Source: CAZMGB01 sp964565775
GTDB lineage: Bacteria > Chloroflexota > Dehalococcoidia > DSTF01 > JALHUB01
Assembly: GCA_964565775.1 (NCBI GenBank)
Contig: CAZMGB010000007.1
Coordinates: 81,021 to 145,020, forward strand
Direction of reading: 5' to 3'
DNA length: 64,000 nt
A model generated the notes under the pieces. That model was not told where the DNA came from. It saw only the letters and a list, made by a program, of their open reading frames with translations, and did no database searches. This document shows, piece after piece, positions 52,406-61,273 of this stretch. A program made the position numbers and the translations under genes. Numbering within the stretch: the stretch's first letter is position 1; each line of letters opens with the position of its first letter.

Positions 52406-52970
52406 GTCCCGGGTAGTCAGGAGTGGCAAGTTGTCGCCTCCGCGCCGGGCCGCCAGCCGGGCGGCCGCCCCCAGCGCTACCATTCGGGAGGCTGTCGTAG
52501 ACGACCTCCCACGTATCGTCGCCCTCCTCCAGCAGCTCTCCCTCGATGAGCCGCGGGAGCAGAGCGAGGGGCCCCTTCCTCAGAGCTATGTGACGGCCTT
52601 GCGTGAGATCGACGCGGACCCGCGTCAGCGCCTCCTCGTTGTGGAGGCAGAGGGCCGCGTGGTAGCCACCATGGCGCTGATGATTTCGCCCAACCTGTCG
52701 CATCGTGGCAGGCCCTGGGCCCTGGTCGACAACGTCGCGGTAGACGAGGGGAGCCGGCGCAAGGGCTACGGCGAAGCGCTCATGAGGTACGCCGTCGAGG
52801 AGGCGCGTAGGGCAGGGTGCTACAAGATATCGCTCACCAGCAACAAACAGCGTACCGACGCCCACCGCTTCTATCGCCGGCTCGGGTTCACCGCCAGCCA
52901 CGAGGGGTTCCGCATCAGCTTCGACGACGCGCGCCCCGTTTCCGAAGAGGCCGATTCCAGGTCGAGGTGA
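52389..52970 (+). CDS. GNAT-family N-acetyltransferase
   Basis: A 193-residue acetyltransferase overlapping the gyrA end by 17 bases. After an approximately 30-residue basic leader, the GNAT core shows ALVDNVAVDEGSRRKGYGEALMRYA (acetyl-CoA pyrophosphate loop), and HRFYRRLGF near the C-terminus. The acceptor is unknown. The real start may be later, near ATIREAVVDDL, since the leader is not conserved-looking. Confidence 0.82.
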   Translation: MPANAESRVVRSGKLSPPRRAASRAAAPSATIREAVVDDLPRIVALLQQLSLDEPREQSEGPLPQSYVTALREIDADPRQRLLVVEAEGRVVATMALMISPNLSHRGRPWALVDNVAVDEGSRRKGYGEALMRYAVEEARRAGCYKISLTSNKQRTDAHRFYRRLGFTASHEGFRISFDDARPVSEEADSRSR

Positions 52971-52973
52971 GAC

Positions 52974-53438
52974 ATGCAGCACACGCGGAGCATCTTCCCA
53001 GAATTCGAGTACATGCGCCAGGAGATGGACGAGATGTGGGAGCGCCTCACCGGCAGCCGCTCCGGGCGCGGGCGCTTCTGCCCACGCATCCTCATACCCC
53101 CCGTCGACGTCTATGAGACCCAGGACCACGTCGTGGTGCTGTCCGAGATCGCTGGCATCAGCGAGGAAGGCGTCGAGGTCACCGTCGAGGGCACGCGCCT
53201 CAGCTTCCGCGGGGAGAAGAGCGACCGCCACGCCGGCCCCGAGCATCGTCACTCTCAGATGGAGATCTGTTACGGCCCCTTCGAAAGGGCCGTCGACCTC
53301 CCCGCGGAGGTCGATGCGGCGGGCATGGAGATCCGCTATGGCGACGGCTTCTTGCGCATCGTCCTGCCGAAGCTGAAGCGGCCGCGACGCCACCAGATGC
53401 GGGTCTCCGTGCATCGGCCCGGAGTGCGAAAGCAATGA
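52974..53438 (+). CDS. Hsp20/alpha-crystallin small heat shock protein
   Basis: A 154-residue small heat shock protein with an alpha-crystallin domain from about residue 40 (PPVDVYETQDHVVVLSEIAG) through the GFLRIVLPKLKRPRRH end. The N-terminal WERLTGSRSG region is short. It likely holds unfolded proteins. It overlaps the lon start by four bases; pairing with lon fits a protein-quality operon. Confidence 0.92.
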   Translation: MQHTRSIFPEFEYMRQEMDEMWERLTGSRSGRGRFCPRILIPPVDVYETQDHVVVLSEIAGISEEGVEVTVEGTRLSFRGEKSDRHAGPEHRHSQMEICYGPFERAVDLPAEVDAAGMEIRYGDGFLRIVLPKLKRPRRHQMRVSVHRPGVRKQ

Positions 53439-55822
53439 CCGAGACAACCGGCGTAGAGAACAAGACCGACGAGCAACCCAAGATTCCCGACCTGCTACCG
53501 GCGCTGGCGAGCGGCGGCATGGTACTCTTCCCCGCCCTCATGGTGCCCCTCGCCTCGAGCGATGAGGCCGTGGTCGGCGCCGTCGACGAGGCGGCTGCCA
53601 GCCCCAACAAGATGATCGTCGTCTTTGCCCAGCAGCCCAATGAGGAGGGCGACCACAGCGGCGAGATCTACCCCGTCGGTACCGCCGCCATCATCGTCCG
53701 CATGGCCAAGGCACCCACGGGCGCCGTCCAGGCCATCATCCAGGGCGTCACGCGTGTGCGCCTGGTCGACTTCGACCAGCGGGAGCCCTGGCTGCGGGTG
53801 AAGGTCGAGAGGGCCAAAGAGGAAGCGCAGGAGAGCACCGAGATGGAGGCGCTCTATCGAAACGCCCTTGCGCTCTTCGAAAAAGCGGTGGCCCTCTCCG
53901 AAGGGATCCCTCAGGAAGTGGCGCAGGCTGCGGGCGCCATAGCCTCGCCGGGCGCCCTAGCCGACTTCATCGCCGGCAACATCAACATGAAGACCGAGGA
54001 CCGCCAGGCCGTCCTCGAGGCGATGGATGTCGCCGAGCGGCTGCGCCTCATCACCGCCTCCCTCAATCGAGAGGTAGAGGTGCTGGAGGTGGGCCAGCAG
54101 ATCCAGTCGCAGGTCCGCGGCGAGATGGAGAAGCACCAGCGAGAGTTCATCCTGCGAGAACAGCTCAAGGCGATCCAGAAGGAGCTGGGCGAATCTGAGC
54201 TCGCTCCCGAGCTCGATGACCTCAAGAAGCGTCTGGATGAGGCCAGCCTGCCAACGGAGGCCCGCCGTGAGGCTGACCGCGAGCTTGAACGGCTGGCGAC
54301 GATGCCCCAGGCCGCCGCCGAGTACCAGGTGGCCCGCACGTACCTTGAGTGGCTCGCCGACCTGCCCTGGGCCAAGAGCACCAAGGACAATCTCGACATC
54401 GCCCGCGCCGAGGAGATCCTCAACACGGACCACTACGGCCTGACGAAGGTCAAGCAGCGCATCCTCGATTTCCTTGCGGTGCGGCGGTTGAAGAAGGACG
54501 GCCGCGGCCCCATCCTCTGCTTCGTTGGGCCGCCCGGCACGGGCAAGACCTCCCTGGGCCAGTCCATCGCCCGCGCCCTCGGCCGCAAGTTCGTACGCAT
54601 GTCGCTGGGCGGCATGCGCGACGAGGCCGAGATAAGAGGCCACCGCCGCACCTACGTGGGCGCCCTGCCCGGACGCATCATCCAGGAGATCCGACGCGCC
54701 GGCTCCAACAACCCCCTCATCATGCTCGACGAGGTCGACAAGCTGGGCGTCGACTTCCGTGGCGACCCCGCCTCGGCCCTCCTCGAGGTGCTGGACCCGG
54801 AGCAGAACTTCTCCTTCTCCGACCACTACCTCGACGTGCCCTTCGACCTGTCCAAGGTGCTGTTCATCACCACCGCCAACCTCATCGATCCCATCCCGGG
54901 GCCGCTGCTGGACCGCATGGAGATCCTGGAACTGCCCGGCTACACCGAGCACGAGAAGCTGGAGATCGCTAAGCGCTACCTGGTGCCCCGCCAGCTCGAG
55001 GCCAACGGCATCTCGCCGGACCTCCTCACCATCACCGATGAGGCGCTGACGGAGATAGTCCGCAACTACACCCGCGAGGCGGGCGTACGCAACCTCGAGC
55101 GCGAGATCGGCACCATCGCCCGCGGCGTCGCCCGAGAGATCGTCAGGGGAAAGCTGGAGCCCATCAACGTCGGGCCTGACGAGCTGAACCGCTTCCTGGG
55201 GCCTCTCCGCTTCCGCCGCGAGGAGGCCGCCGAGGCCGATGAGGTGGGCGTGGCGACGGGCATGGCCGCCACCATGGTCGGCGGCGACATCCTCCACGTC
55301 GAGGCCGCCTGCCTCCCCGGCAAGGGCCGCCTCACCCTGACCGGCAAGCTGGGCGAGGTGATGCAGGAGTCAGCGCAGGCCGCCCTCACGTACGCCCGCC
55401 GTCGCGGCGAAGACCTGGGACTGGCGCCCGACCACTTCGAGAAGCTCGACATGCACGTCCACGTCCCCGCCGGCGCCATCCCCAAGGACGGACCGTCGGC
55501 CGGGGTCACCATGGCCACCGCGCTCGTGTCGGCCCTGACCCATCGCCCCGTCCACGGTGACGTCGCCATGACCGGCGAGATCACCCTGCGAGGCAAGGTC
55601 CTGCCCGTCGGCGCCATCAAGGACAAGGTGCTGGCCGCCCACCGAGCCGGTATCAAGCGCGTCGTCATTCCCAAGGACAACGAGAAGGACCTGGAGGACG
55701 TGCCCGAGGACGTCCGCGCCGACCTCGATATCGTCCTCGCCGAGCACGTGGACGACGTGCTCAACGCCGCCCTCCACTCGCAGACGGTGGACGAGACAAG
55801 CCGCCTGGCGGCTGTCGGCTAG
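53435..55822 (+). CDS. lon: ATP-dependent Lon protease
   Basis: A 795-residue Lon. An N-terminal substrate-binding domain is followed by a coiled segment (about 200-290), the AAA module with Walker A GPPGTGKTS (G365-K371), and the protease domain with the Ser-Lys dyad S688 (PKDGPSAGV) and K731 (GAIKDK). Length matches E. coli Lon (784). Directly downstream lies a HEPN/MNT pair, and Lon is the usual protease that removes antitoxins; functional coupling here is inference. Confidence 0.97.
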   Translation: MTETTGVENKTDEQPKIPDLLPALASGGMVLFPALMVPLASSDEAVVGAVDEAAASPNKMIVVFAQQPNEEGDHSGEIYPVGTAAIIVRMAKAPTGAVQAIIQGVTRVRLVDFDQREPWLRVKVERAKEEAQESTEMEALYRNALALFEKAVALSEGIPQEVAQAAGAIASPGALADFIAGNINMKTEDRQAVLEAMDVAERLRLITASLNREVEVLEVGQQIQSQVRGEMEKHQREFILREQLKAIQKELGESELAPELDDLKKRLDEASLPTEARREADRELERLATMPQAAAEYQVARTYLEWLADLPWAKSTKDNLDIARAEEILNTDHYGLTKVKQRILDFLAVRRLKKDGRGPILCFVGPPGTGKTSLGQSIARALGRKFVRMSLGGMRDEAEIRGHRRTYVGALPGRIIQEIRRAGSNNPLIMLDEVDKLGVDFRGDPASALLEVLDPEQNFSFSDHYLDVPFDLSKVLFITTANLIDPIPGPLLDRMEILELPGYTEHEKLEIAKRYLVPRQLEANGISPDLLTITDEALTEIVRNYTREAGVRNLEREIGTIARGVAREIVRGKLEPINVGPDELNRFLGPLRFRREEAAEADEVGVATGMAATMVGGDILHVEAACLPGKGRLTLTGKLGEVMQESAQAALTYARRRGEDLGLAPDHFEKLDMHVHVPAGAIPKDGPSAGVTMATALVSALTHRPVHGDVAMTGEITLRGKVLPVGAIKDKVLAAHRAGIKRVVIPKDNEKDLEDVPEDVRADLDIVLAEHVDDVLNAALHSQTVDETSRLAAVG

Positions 55823-55836
55823 GGGGCCTCACGGCA

Positions 55837-56226
55837 ATGCGCGACGAAACACTCCGATGGCTTGAGCAAGCCGAAGAAGACCTCGAAACTGCGCGGATCA
55901 GCCTCGACGCCGAACGCTTCTACGCGGCGGCGCAGTTTGGTGAACAGGCCGCCGAGAAGGCGCTGAAAGGCCTGTACATAGACCGCAAGCTGGCGCTACC
56001 GCCGCGCACGCACGCCCTGCGCTGGCTAGCCGAAGAAGTCGACGCCCCAACTGAAATGCTGCCCAGCTTGGATGCCATGGCAGACAAGTACCTCACGTCA
56101 AGATATCCCGATGCCGCTGCCGGTTCGATCCCGGCACGGGTTATAGACGAGGAGACCGCCCGCTGGCACGTCGATCTGGCTGAGAGAACGCTGCTTTGGG
56201 TACGCGAACAGCTATCGACCCCGTAG
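55837..56226 (+). CDS. HEPN-domain protein (toxin-antitoxin type)
   Basis: A 129-residue all-helical HEPN-domain protein: RWLEQAEEDLETARISL at the N-terminus and AEKALKGLYIDRKLALPPRTHALRWL in the middle, as in HEPN (PF05168) proteins. It lacks a clear Rx4-6H catalytic motif. It overlaps the MNT gene by 31 bases. Such pairs act as type VII-like toxin-antitoxin or as nucleotidyltransferase-controlled modules; activity here is unproven. Confidence 0.85.
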   Translation: MRDETLRWLEQAEEDLETARISLDAERFYAAAQFGEQAAEKALKGLYIDRKLALPPRTHALRWLAEEVDAPTEMLPSLDAMADKYLTSRYPDAAAGSIPARVIDEETARWHVDLAERTLLWVREQLSTP

Positions 56227-56516
56227 TAGCGCGCTTTCGGCGGCGCCTGGCGAAGACTATTCGCGTCACGTCGCTAATCTGGTTTGGCTCCCGCGCCGCC
56301 GACCACGGTGATGAGTGGAGCGACTATGATTTCGTCATCGCTTCGCCGGACTTCGAGGGCGTCCCATTCATTGACCGCGCCGGGCGCTTCTATGACCTCA
56401 AGGAGCGGGGCGTCAGCTACGACCTCCTCTGCTACACCCCAGAAGAGTTCGACTACATGTCGAACCGCATCACCATCGTCCGCGAGGCCGTGCGGACGGG
56501 CATCCGCCTGGTGTAG
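56196..56516 (+). CDS. MNT-type minimal nucleotidyltransferase
   Basis: A 106-residue minimal nucleotidyltransferase with the active-site pair GSR (G31, S32) and SDYD (D43, D45), plus a later YDLLCYTPEEF. It presumably AMPylates the HEPN partner. The start is TTG 56196, the only standard start near the needed N-terminus; the ribosome site is weak, so coupling to the HEPN gene is likely. Confidence 0.82.
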   Translation: MGTRTAIDPVVARFRRRLAKTIRVTSLIWFGSRAADHGDEWSDYDFVIASPDFEGVPFIDRAGRFYDLKERGVSYDLLCYTPEEFDYMSNRITIVREAVRTGIRLV

Positions 56517-56534
56517 ATCCCCTCGGCGGCCGCC

Positions 56535-57590
56535 TCAGTAGCCCCGCACCGGGTCGACCACGTTCATCAGCGGCCGGCCGTCCAAGTAGCGGCGCAGGTT
56601 CTCCCTGAAGATCTCCAGCGCCCGCTCGTTGTAGATCTCCGTCCCGCCCGAGATGTGCGGGCTGAGGATTACGTTCTCCATCCCCCACAGTTCGCTCTCC
56701 TCTGGCAGCGGCTCCTGCTCGAACACGTCGAGACCCGCCCCCGCAATCCAGCCCTCTTTCAGCGCCCGCACCAGCACCGCCTCATCGATGATGGCCCCAC
56801 GGGCGATGTTGATGATGCAGGCGGTGGGCTTCATCGCCCGCAGCTCCGCCTCGCCGATGAGATGGCGGGTCTCCGACGTCAGAGGCGTCGCCAGGACGAC
56901 GAAATCGCTCTCGCCCAGCAGATAGCGCAGGTCGGCCGGCGGCAGCAGCTCGTCGGCGAACGGGCTGTCGCTGCGACGCTCGCTGGCCGAGCGGCGGATG
57001 GCCAGCACCCGGCAGCCGAACGCCTTGGCCAGTCGCGCCACCTCCGTGCCGATAGCCCCCATGCCCACAACCCCCACCGTCTTGCCCCGGAGCTCCGCCG
57101 GCATGTACCGCAGCCACTCCCTTCGCGACTGCGCCCGCACGAAGCGATGCGCCCCTTTCGCGAACATGAGCATGACCCCGAGTACGTACTCGCCGATGGG
57201 CGTAGCGTGGAGACCGCTGACATTGGTGATGGTGATGCCCCGGCTCTTCAGGGCCGGCAGCAGGCCCGCGGCGTCCAGCCGGTCGATGCCGGCGCTCGTT
57301 GCCTGGAACCAGCGCAGCCTGGGCACCCGCGCCAGCAGACCGAGGAGCTGCTCGCCGCGGGGAAGGAAGCCATACAGGACCTCGGCCTCCGCCAGCGCCG
57401 CGTCCACGCGACGTTGCAGAGCTTCGACGTCGGCCTCGGCAGGCAGGGGACGGCCCCAGAAGAGCAGCGCCTCCTCCCGACCCAGGGCGGCGACCTCCAG
57501 CCGCTCATCGAAGGCTCTCACTTCCTCGACCAGCTCGGGAGAGAGGACGTAAGTAATCAGAATCCGCACTCGCGACCCCGGTTCCATCAT
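56535..57590 (-). CDS. D-isomer specific 2-hydroxyacid dehydrogenase
   Basis: A 351-residue NAD(P)-dependent dehydrogenase of the D-LDH/PGDH superfamily: Rossmann VGVVGMGAIGTEVAR, catalytic Arg in INIARGAIIDE, Glu in DVFEQEPLPEE, and His in ILSPHISGG. Likely substrates are 2-hydroxyacids such as glyoxylate/hydroxypyruvate or phosphoglycerate; serine-pathway PGDH has an extra ACT domain that is absent here. It is a single gene, convergent with the MNT gene. Confidence 0.88.
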   Translation of the reverse strand: MMEPGSRVRILITYVLSPELVEEVRAFDERLEVAALGREEALLFWGRPLPAEADVEALQRRVDAALAEAEVLYGFLPRGEQLLGLLARVPRLRWFQATSAGIDRLDAAGLLPALKSRGITITNVSGLHATPIGEYVLGVMLMFAKGAHRFVRAQSRREWLRYMPAELRGKTVGVVGMGAIGTEVARLAKAFGCRVLAIRRSASERRSDSPFADELLPPADLRYLLGESDFVVLATPLTSETRHLIGEAELRAMKPTACIINIARGAIIDEAVLVRALKEGWIAGAGLDVFEQEPLPEESELWGMENVILSPHISGGTEIYNERALEIFRENLRRYLDGRPLMNVVDPVRGY

Positions 57591-57621
57591 CCGGACACTC
57601 TACTACAGCACCAGCGGGGCC

Positions 57622-58356
57622 CTAGCGGCCGTGGCTCAGCCGCTCGATGAGGGGGCGCGGCAGCCCCGCCGCCTCCATCTTCCGTTGCGTCGCTTTGATG
57701 TCGTACTCCACCCGGTGGAACGCGATCGTCCGGGCGTCCGTCGCGTAGAGAGCATAGGCGGCCCGTGCGTCGCCGTCGCGCGGCTGGCCGACTCCGCCCG
57801 GGTTTATCGCCAGTCGATCATCGGTGAGTTCCAGCTCATCGCCGTCGGCCAGCACCACCATCGCGGCCGGCCGACCGGGGGCCTCCACCGCCACGAAAGG
57901 GACATGCGAGTGCCCGATCAGGCTGTAGGGCGTCTCCTGGAGCCGGAAGTGGGCCTCTGCCTCCTCGCCCGACAGCAGGTACTCCCACTCCGGGTGACGC
58001 AGCGTGCCGTGGACGAGAGTGAAGTCGTCCTCCTTGACCACAAGGGGCATCTCCTCCAGGTACTTCCGCTCCTCCGCCGAGAGCTGCCGTGCCGTCCAGT
58101 GGGCCGCCTCCGCGGCCACCGGGTTGAAGTCCTCCGTGCTCATCTTCCCGATCGCCGCCAGGTCGTGATTGCCCGCCACCGACGCGTGCGGATAGCGACG
58201 CAGCAGATCGATGCACGCCCCCGGCTCCGGCCCGTATCCGACGACGTCGCCCAGGCACCACAGCCGATCGATAGGCCCGCCGGCCTCGGCGTGACGCAGC
58301 ACCGCCTCGAACGCCTCGAGGTTGGAGTGAATGTCGGCCACAATCGCTATGCGCAT
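57622..58356 (-). CDS. Metallophosphoesterase (calcineurin-like)
   Basis: A 244-residue metallophosphoesterase: IVADIHSN, CLGDVVGYGPEP, VAGNHDLAAIG and GHSHVPF motifs supply the dinuclear metal ligands. It resembles YfcE/DNA-repair-type or diadenosine phosphatase relatives. The gene is 31 bases from the dehydrogenase on the same strand. The substrate is unknown. Confidence 0.87.
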   Translation of the reverse strand: MRIAIVADIHSNLEAFEAVLRHAEAGGPIDRLWCLGDVVGYGPEPGACIDLLRRYPHASVAGNHDLAAIGKMSTEDFNPVAAEAAHWTARQLSAEERKYLEEMPLVVKEDDFTLVHGTLRHPEWEYLLSGEEAEAHFRLQETPYSLIGHSHVPFVAVEAPGRPAAMVVLADGDELELTDDRLAINPGGVGQPRDGDARAAYALYATDARTIAFHRVEYDIKATQRKMEAAGLPRPLIERLSHGR

Positions 58357-58370
58357 CGTTCGCAGAGTGT

Positions 58371-58414
58371 CCTTCGACAGGCTCAGGATGCCCCTTCGCC
58401 AGACTCAGGACGCC
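58371..58414. repeat. Tandem 22-bp duplication
   Basis: CCTTCGACAGGCTCAGGATGCC (58371-58392, given as two parts CCTTCGACAGG and CTCAGGATGCC) is followed directly by a copy with three changes (58393-58414). The CCTTCGACAGGCTCAGG core is reminiscent of short interspersed repeats. Confidence 0.6.
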
Positions 58415-58456
58415 CTTTGTGACTATAGCAGCTTCGGCCGGAGCAGCCCACCCGAG

Positions 58457-58486
58457 TTGAGCCCCCTCTGAGGACGGGACTATAAT
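58457..58486 (+). promoter_or_regulatory. Promoter of thiL, probably leaderless
   Basis: TTGAGC (58457-58462), 18-base spacer, TATAAT (58481-58486). The thiL GTG starts at 58493, six bases after the -10, so the transcription start would nearly coincide with the start codon. Confidence 0.65.
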
Positions 58487-58492
58487 CGGGCC

Positions 58493-59563
58493 GTGAGAGT
58501 ATCCGAGCTGGGGGAATTCGGCCTCATCGCCCGCCTGGCGGAAGAGCTGGGCGACCAGGCGCGCGCCGCGCAGGCCCGCGGCGGCGCCTCTCGCCTCGTC
58601 CTGGGCATCGGCGACGATGCCGCCGTCTGGACAAGCGGCGGGCCCGTCCAGATCGCCACCACCGACACCCTCGTCGAGGGTGTCCACTTCCCGAAGCATG
58701 GCGTCCCCTGGCAGGACCTGGGCTGGAAATCCCTCGCCATCAACGTCAGCGATGTCGCCGCCGTGGGCGGCACGCCTGAGTACGCCCTCGTAACCCTGGC
58801 CCTGCCCGACGACTTCCTGGTGGAGGACGTGATAGAGCTGTTCCGGGGACTGGCGGCGGCCGGCGCCGAATACGGAGTGGTCGTAGCGGGCGGCGACGTG
58901 GTGCGGGCGCCCCAGGCCGTCATCACCGTCGCCCTGACCGGCCGGGCAGCCCTGGACGACGACGGACGGTCGCTCTACCTTGCACGGGGGGGTGCCCGCG
59001 CCGGCGACTCAGTGGCCGTCACCGGCTACCTCGGCGACTCGGCGGGCGGCCTGCGCGTGCTCCTGAGGGGAGCCGCAGCCACCGGCGCCGTTCAGCACCT
59101 TCGGCAGGCCCACCTGCGGCCGCGGCCGCGCGTCCACGTGGGCCACGCAGCGATAGAGGCGGGCCTCCGCTGCGCCATCGACGTCAGCGACGGCCTCGCC
59201 CAGGACCTGGGCCACGTCTGCGAGGCGAGCGGCCTCGGCGCCGTCGTCCGCGCCGACGCCCTTCCTGTGAGCGCTGCCCTGGCCCAGACGTTTCCCGACG
59301 ACGCCCTCGCCCTTGCCGCGGCGGGCGGCGAGGACTACGAGCTCGTGCTCGTGGGCCCTCTCCCGGCGCTGGAGCAGGTGCGGGGCCGGGTCGACGTGCC
59401 GCTCACCGTCATCGGCGAGATGGTGGAGGACGCAGAGAGACGCGTCCGCTTCCTCGACGCGACGGGCCATGAGCTTGTCTTCGCTCGGCCCGGCTGGAAC
59501 CACTTCTCGCCGCAAGCGGACGCCCCGGCCGAGCCGACCAGCCGCGAGAAGCGGAGTCCCTAA
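58493..59563 (+). CDS. thiL: Thiamine-monophosphate kinase
   Basis: Phosphorylates thiamine monophosphate to the diphosphate cofactor used by IlvB and other enzymes. The 356 residues include the N-terminal LGEFGLIARLAE, the metal-binding GIGDDAAVW and DTLVEGVHF motifs, INVSDVAAVGG and the VVVAGGDVVR loop. Family length is 310-340; the C-terminal 25 residues are an extra tail. The GTG start directly follows the -10 region. It begins the thiL-tsaE-tsaB run. Confidence 0.94.
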   Translation: MRVSELGEFGLIARLAEELGDQARAAQARGGASRLVLGIGDDAAVWTSGGPVQIATTDTLVEGVHFPKHGVPWQDLGWKSLAINVSDVAAVGGTPEYALVTLALPDDFLVEDVIELFRGLAAAGAEYGVVVAGGDVVRAPQAVITVALTGRAALDDDGRSLYLARGGARAGDSVAVTGYLGDSAGGLRVLLRGAAATGAVQHLRQAHLRPRPRVHVGHAAIEAGLRCAIDVSDGLAQDLGHVCEASGLGAVVRADALPVSAALAQTFPDDALALAAAGGEDYELVLVGPLPALEQVRGRVDVPLTVIGEMVEDAERRVRFLDATGHELVFARPGWNHFSPQADAPAEPTSREKRSP

Positions 59564-60055
59564 GTGGACTGCCTCGTGCTCACCAGCGCCAGCCCATCGC
59601 AGACGCGGCGCATCGGCGCTCGCCTCGGACGCCGCCTGCGGGCGGGCGATGTCGTCCTCCTCCTCGGCGACCTCGGCACCGGCAAGACGGTCCTGGCGCA
59701 GGGCATCGGCCAGGGAATGGGCGTCACGGACCCCGTCAAGAGCTCTTCCTTCGTCCTCGTGAACGAGTACCGCGGCCGCCTGAAGCTGTACCACGCCGAC
59801 CTCTACCGCCTCACCAACGCCGCGGAGGTGGCCGACCTAGCCCTCGAGGAGAGTGCCGCCGACGGCGTCCTCATCGTCGAGTGGCCCGACCGCGCACTGG
59901 AGGAGCTGCCTCCAGAGCACCTGCTCGTGCGGCTCGACTGGCAGGGTGAGCGGGGCCGGCGGCTCACGCTCCAGGCCACCGGCCCGCGCTACGAGGAGCT
60001 TGTGGCCGGCCTCGCACGTCGAACGCGCGGCGCCGGACGGCTGGAGACGAGCTGA
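59564..60055 (+). CDS. tsaE: tRNA threonylcarbamoyladenosine biosynthesis ATPase TsaE
   Basis: ATPase partner in forming N6-threonylcarbamoyl-adenosine (t6A37) with TsaB, TsaD and TsaC. Walker A is GDLGTGKT (35-42); HADLYRL and VEWPD are typical. The 163-residue length is normal. GTG 59564 follows the thiL stop directly, and the stop overlaps the tsaB ATG. Confidence 0.94.
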   Translation: MDCLVLTSASPSQTRRIGARLGRRLRAGDVVLLLGDLGTGKTVLAQGIGQGMGVTDPVKSSSFVLVNEYRGRLKLYHADLYRLTNAAEVADLALEESAADGVLIVEWPDRALEELPPEHLLVRLDWQGERGRRLTLQATGPRYEELVAGLARRTRGAGRLETS

Positions 60056-60729
60056 TGGAGCTCTCCATCGACACAGCGGGCGACTGGGCCAGCGTCGCCC
60101 TCTCGGAGGAGGGCCGCATAAAGGTCGAGCTCACCTGGCACTGTCCCCGCGCCCACTCCGTCGAGCTCCTCCCCACCGTCGAGGCCATCCTCGCGCGTGC
60201 GGCAGCCCGCAAAGACGACATATCGGCGGTGTTTGTCTGTAAGGGGCCCGGCGGCTATGCTGGCCTGCGGGCGGGCGTGAGCACCGCCAAGGGGCTGGCC
60301 TACGCCCTGGGAATACCTCTGGTCGGCGTAGGTCGCCTGGAGAGCGAGGCCTACCAGCACGCGGCCTATCCCGGTGCGGTCTGCCCCGTACACCGGGCAG
60401 GCCGGGGGCAGACTGCCTGGGCGCTGTACCAGGGCCCGGCCTCGGAGTGGCGCGAGCTCATCGCTCCACGGATGACGTCGCCGGAAACACTGCTACGTGA
60501 GCTTTCGGCCGGCGCCCTCCTCTGCGGCGAGGTGAGCGAGGAACTGGCGGCGCTCATCACGTCGATGGGGCGGAGCGTAGACGTAGCGTCGCCGGCGGCC
60601 TCCCTGCGACGGGCGGGCTTCCTGGCGGAGCTGGGCTGGCGCCGCCTCGCGCAGGGTCAGAGCGACGACGCCAAGACGCTGGTGCCGCTCTACCTGCGGG
60701 AGCCCGCCATCGGACCCCAGAACCGATAG
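60055..60729 (+). CDS. tsaB: tRNA threonylcarbamoyladenosine biosynthesis protein TsaB
   Basis: A 224-residue ASKHA-fold protein that forms the TsaB-TsaD dimer for t6A synthesis. The start MELSIDTAGDWASVAL and GPGGYAGLRAGVSTAKGLAYAL are typical. It overlaps tsaE by one base (TGATG). tsaD is not in the window, so the pair depends on a gene elsewhere. Confidence 0.94.
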   Translation: MELSIDTAGDWASVALSEEGRIKVELTWHCPRAHSVELLPTVEAILARAAARKDDISAVFVCKGPGGYAGLRAGVSTAKGLAYALGIPLVGVGRLESEAYQHAAYPGAVCPVHRAGRGQTAWALYQGPASEWRELIAPRMTSPETLLRELSAGALLCGEVSEELAALITSMGRSVDVASPAASLRRAGFLAELGWRRLAQGQSDDAKTLVPLYLREPAIGPQNR

Positions 60730-60747
60730 AGCCGGGCAGCGAGAACG

Positions 60748-61209
60748 ATGGTGAAGACCCTGGAGAGAACCCTGGTCCTGGTCAAGCCCGATGCTATTCA
60801 CCGGGGCCTGGCAGCACAGATCCTGAGCCGCCTCGAGCGGCGGGGCCTCCGCATCGCCGCGCTCCGTCTCCTGCGCATGGACGAAGCGCTCGCGCACGAA
60901 CTCTACGCCGTGCACAGGGGCAAGCCGTTCTTCGACCCGCTCATCGCGTACATGACGTCCACCCCCATCGTCGCCGCCGTCTTCGAGGGCTCGCGTGCCG
61001 TTGAGACCGTCCGCCAGGCCATGGGCGAGACAGACCCCGCCAAGGCTGCGCCCGGCTCCATCCGCGGCGACCTGGGCATGGACATCGGCCGCAACCTCAT
61101 CCATGGCTCCGACTCCCTCGAAAACGCCAGCCGCGAGATCGCCCTCTTCTTCAGCGACGACCAGATCCTCAGCTACGAGCGCGCCATCGACCGCTGGGTG
61201 TACGAGTAG
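60748..61209 (+). CDS. ndk: Nucleoside diphosphate kinase
   Basis: Transfers the gamma phosphate between nucleoside triphosphates and diphosphates through a phospho-His. The 153 residues show LVLVKPDAIHRG at the N-terminus and the catalytic H119 in RNLIHGSDS. It lies 18 bases after tsaB and faces the convergent rsfS gene. Confidence 0.95.
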   Translation: MVKTLERTLVLVKPDAIHRGLAAQILSRLERRGLRIAALRLLRMDEALAHELYAVHRGKPFFDPLIAYMTSTPIVAAVFEGSRAVETVRQAMGETDPAKAAPGSIRGDLGMDIGRNLIHGSDSLENASREIALFFSDDQILSYERAIDRWVYE

Positions 61210-61221
61210 CGGTACAGACAG

Positions 61222-61242
61222 AAAAGCCGGCGCGAAGCCGGC
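61222..61242 (-). terminator. Terminator of rsfS (minus strand)
   Basis: Read on the minus strand, GCCGGC-ttcgc-GCCGGC is followed by TTTT (61225-61222). It sits between convergent ndk and rsfS and could also serve ndk as a hairpin. Confidence 0.7.
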
Positions 61243-61273
61243 CCAACACCGCCTGAAGAGCGCTCCTCGGCCC

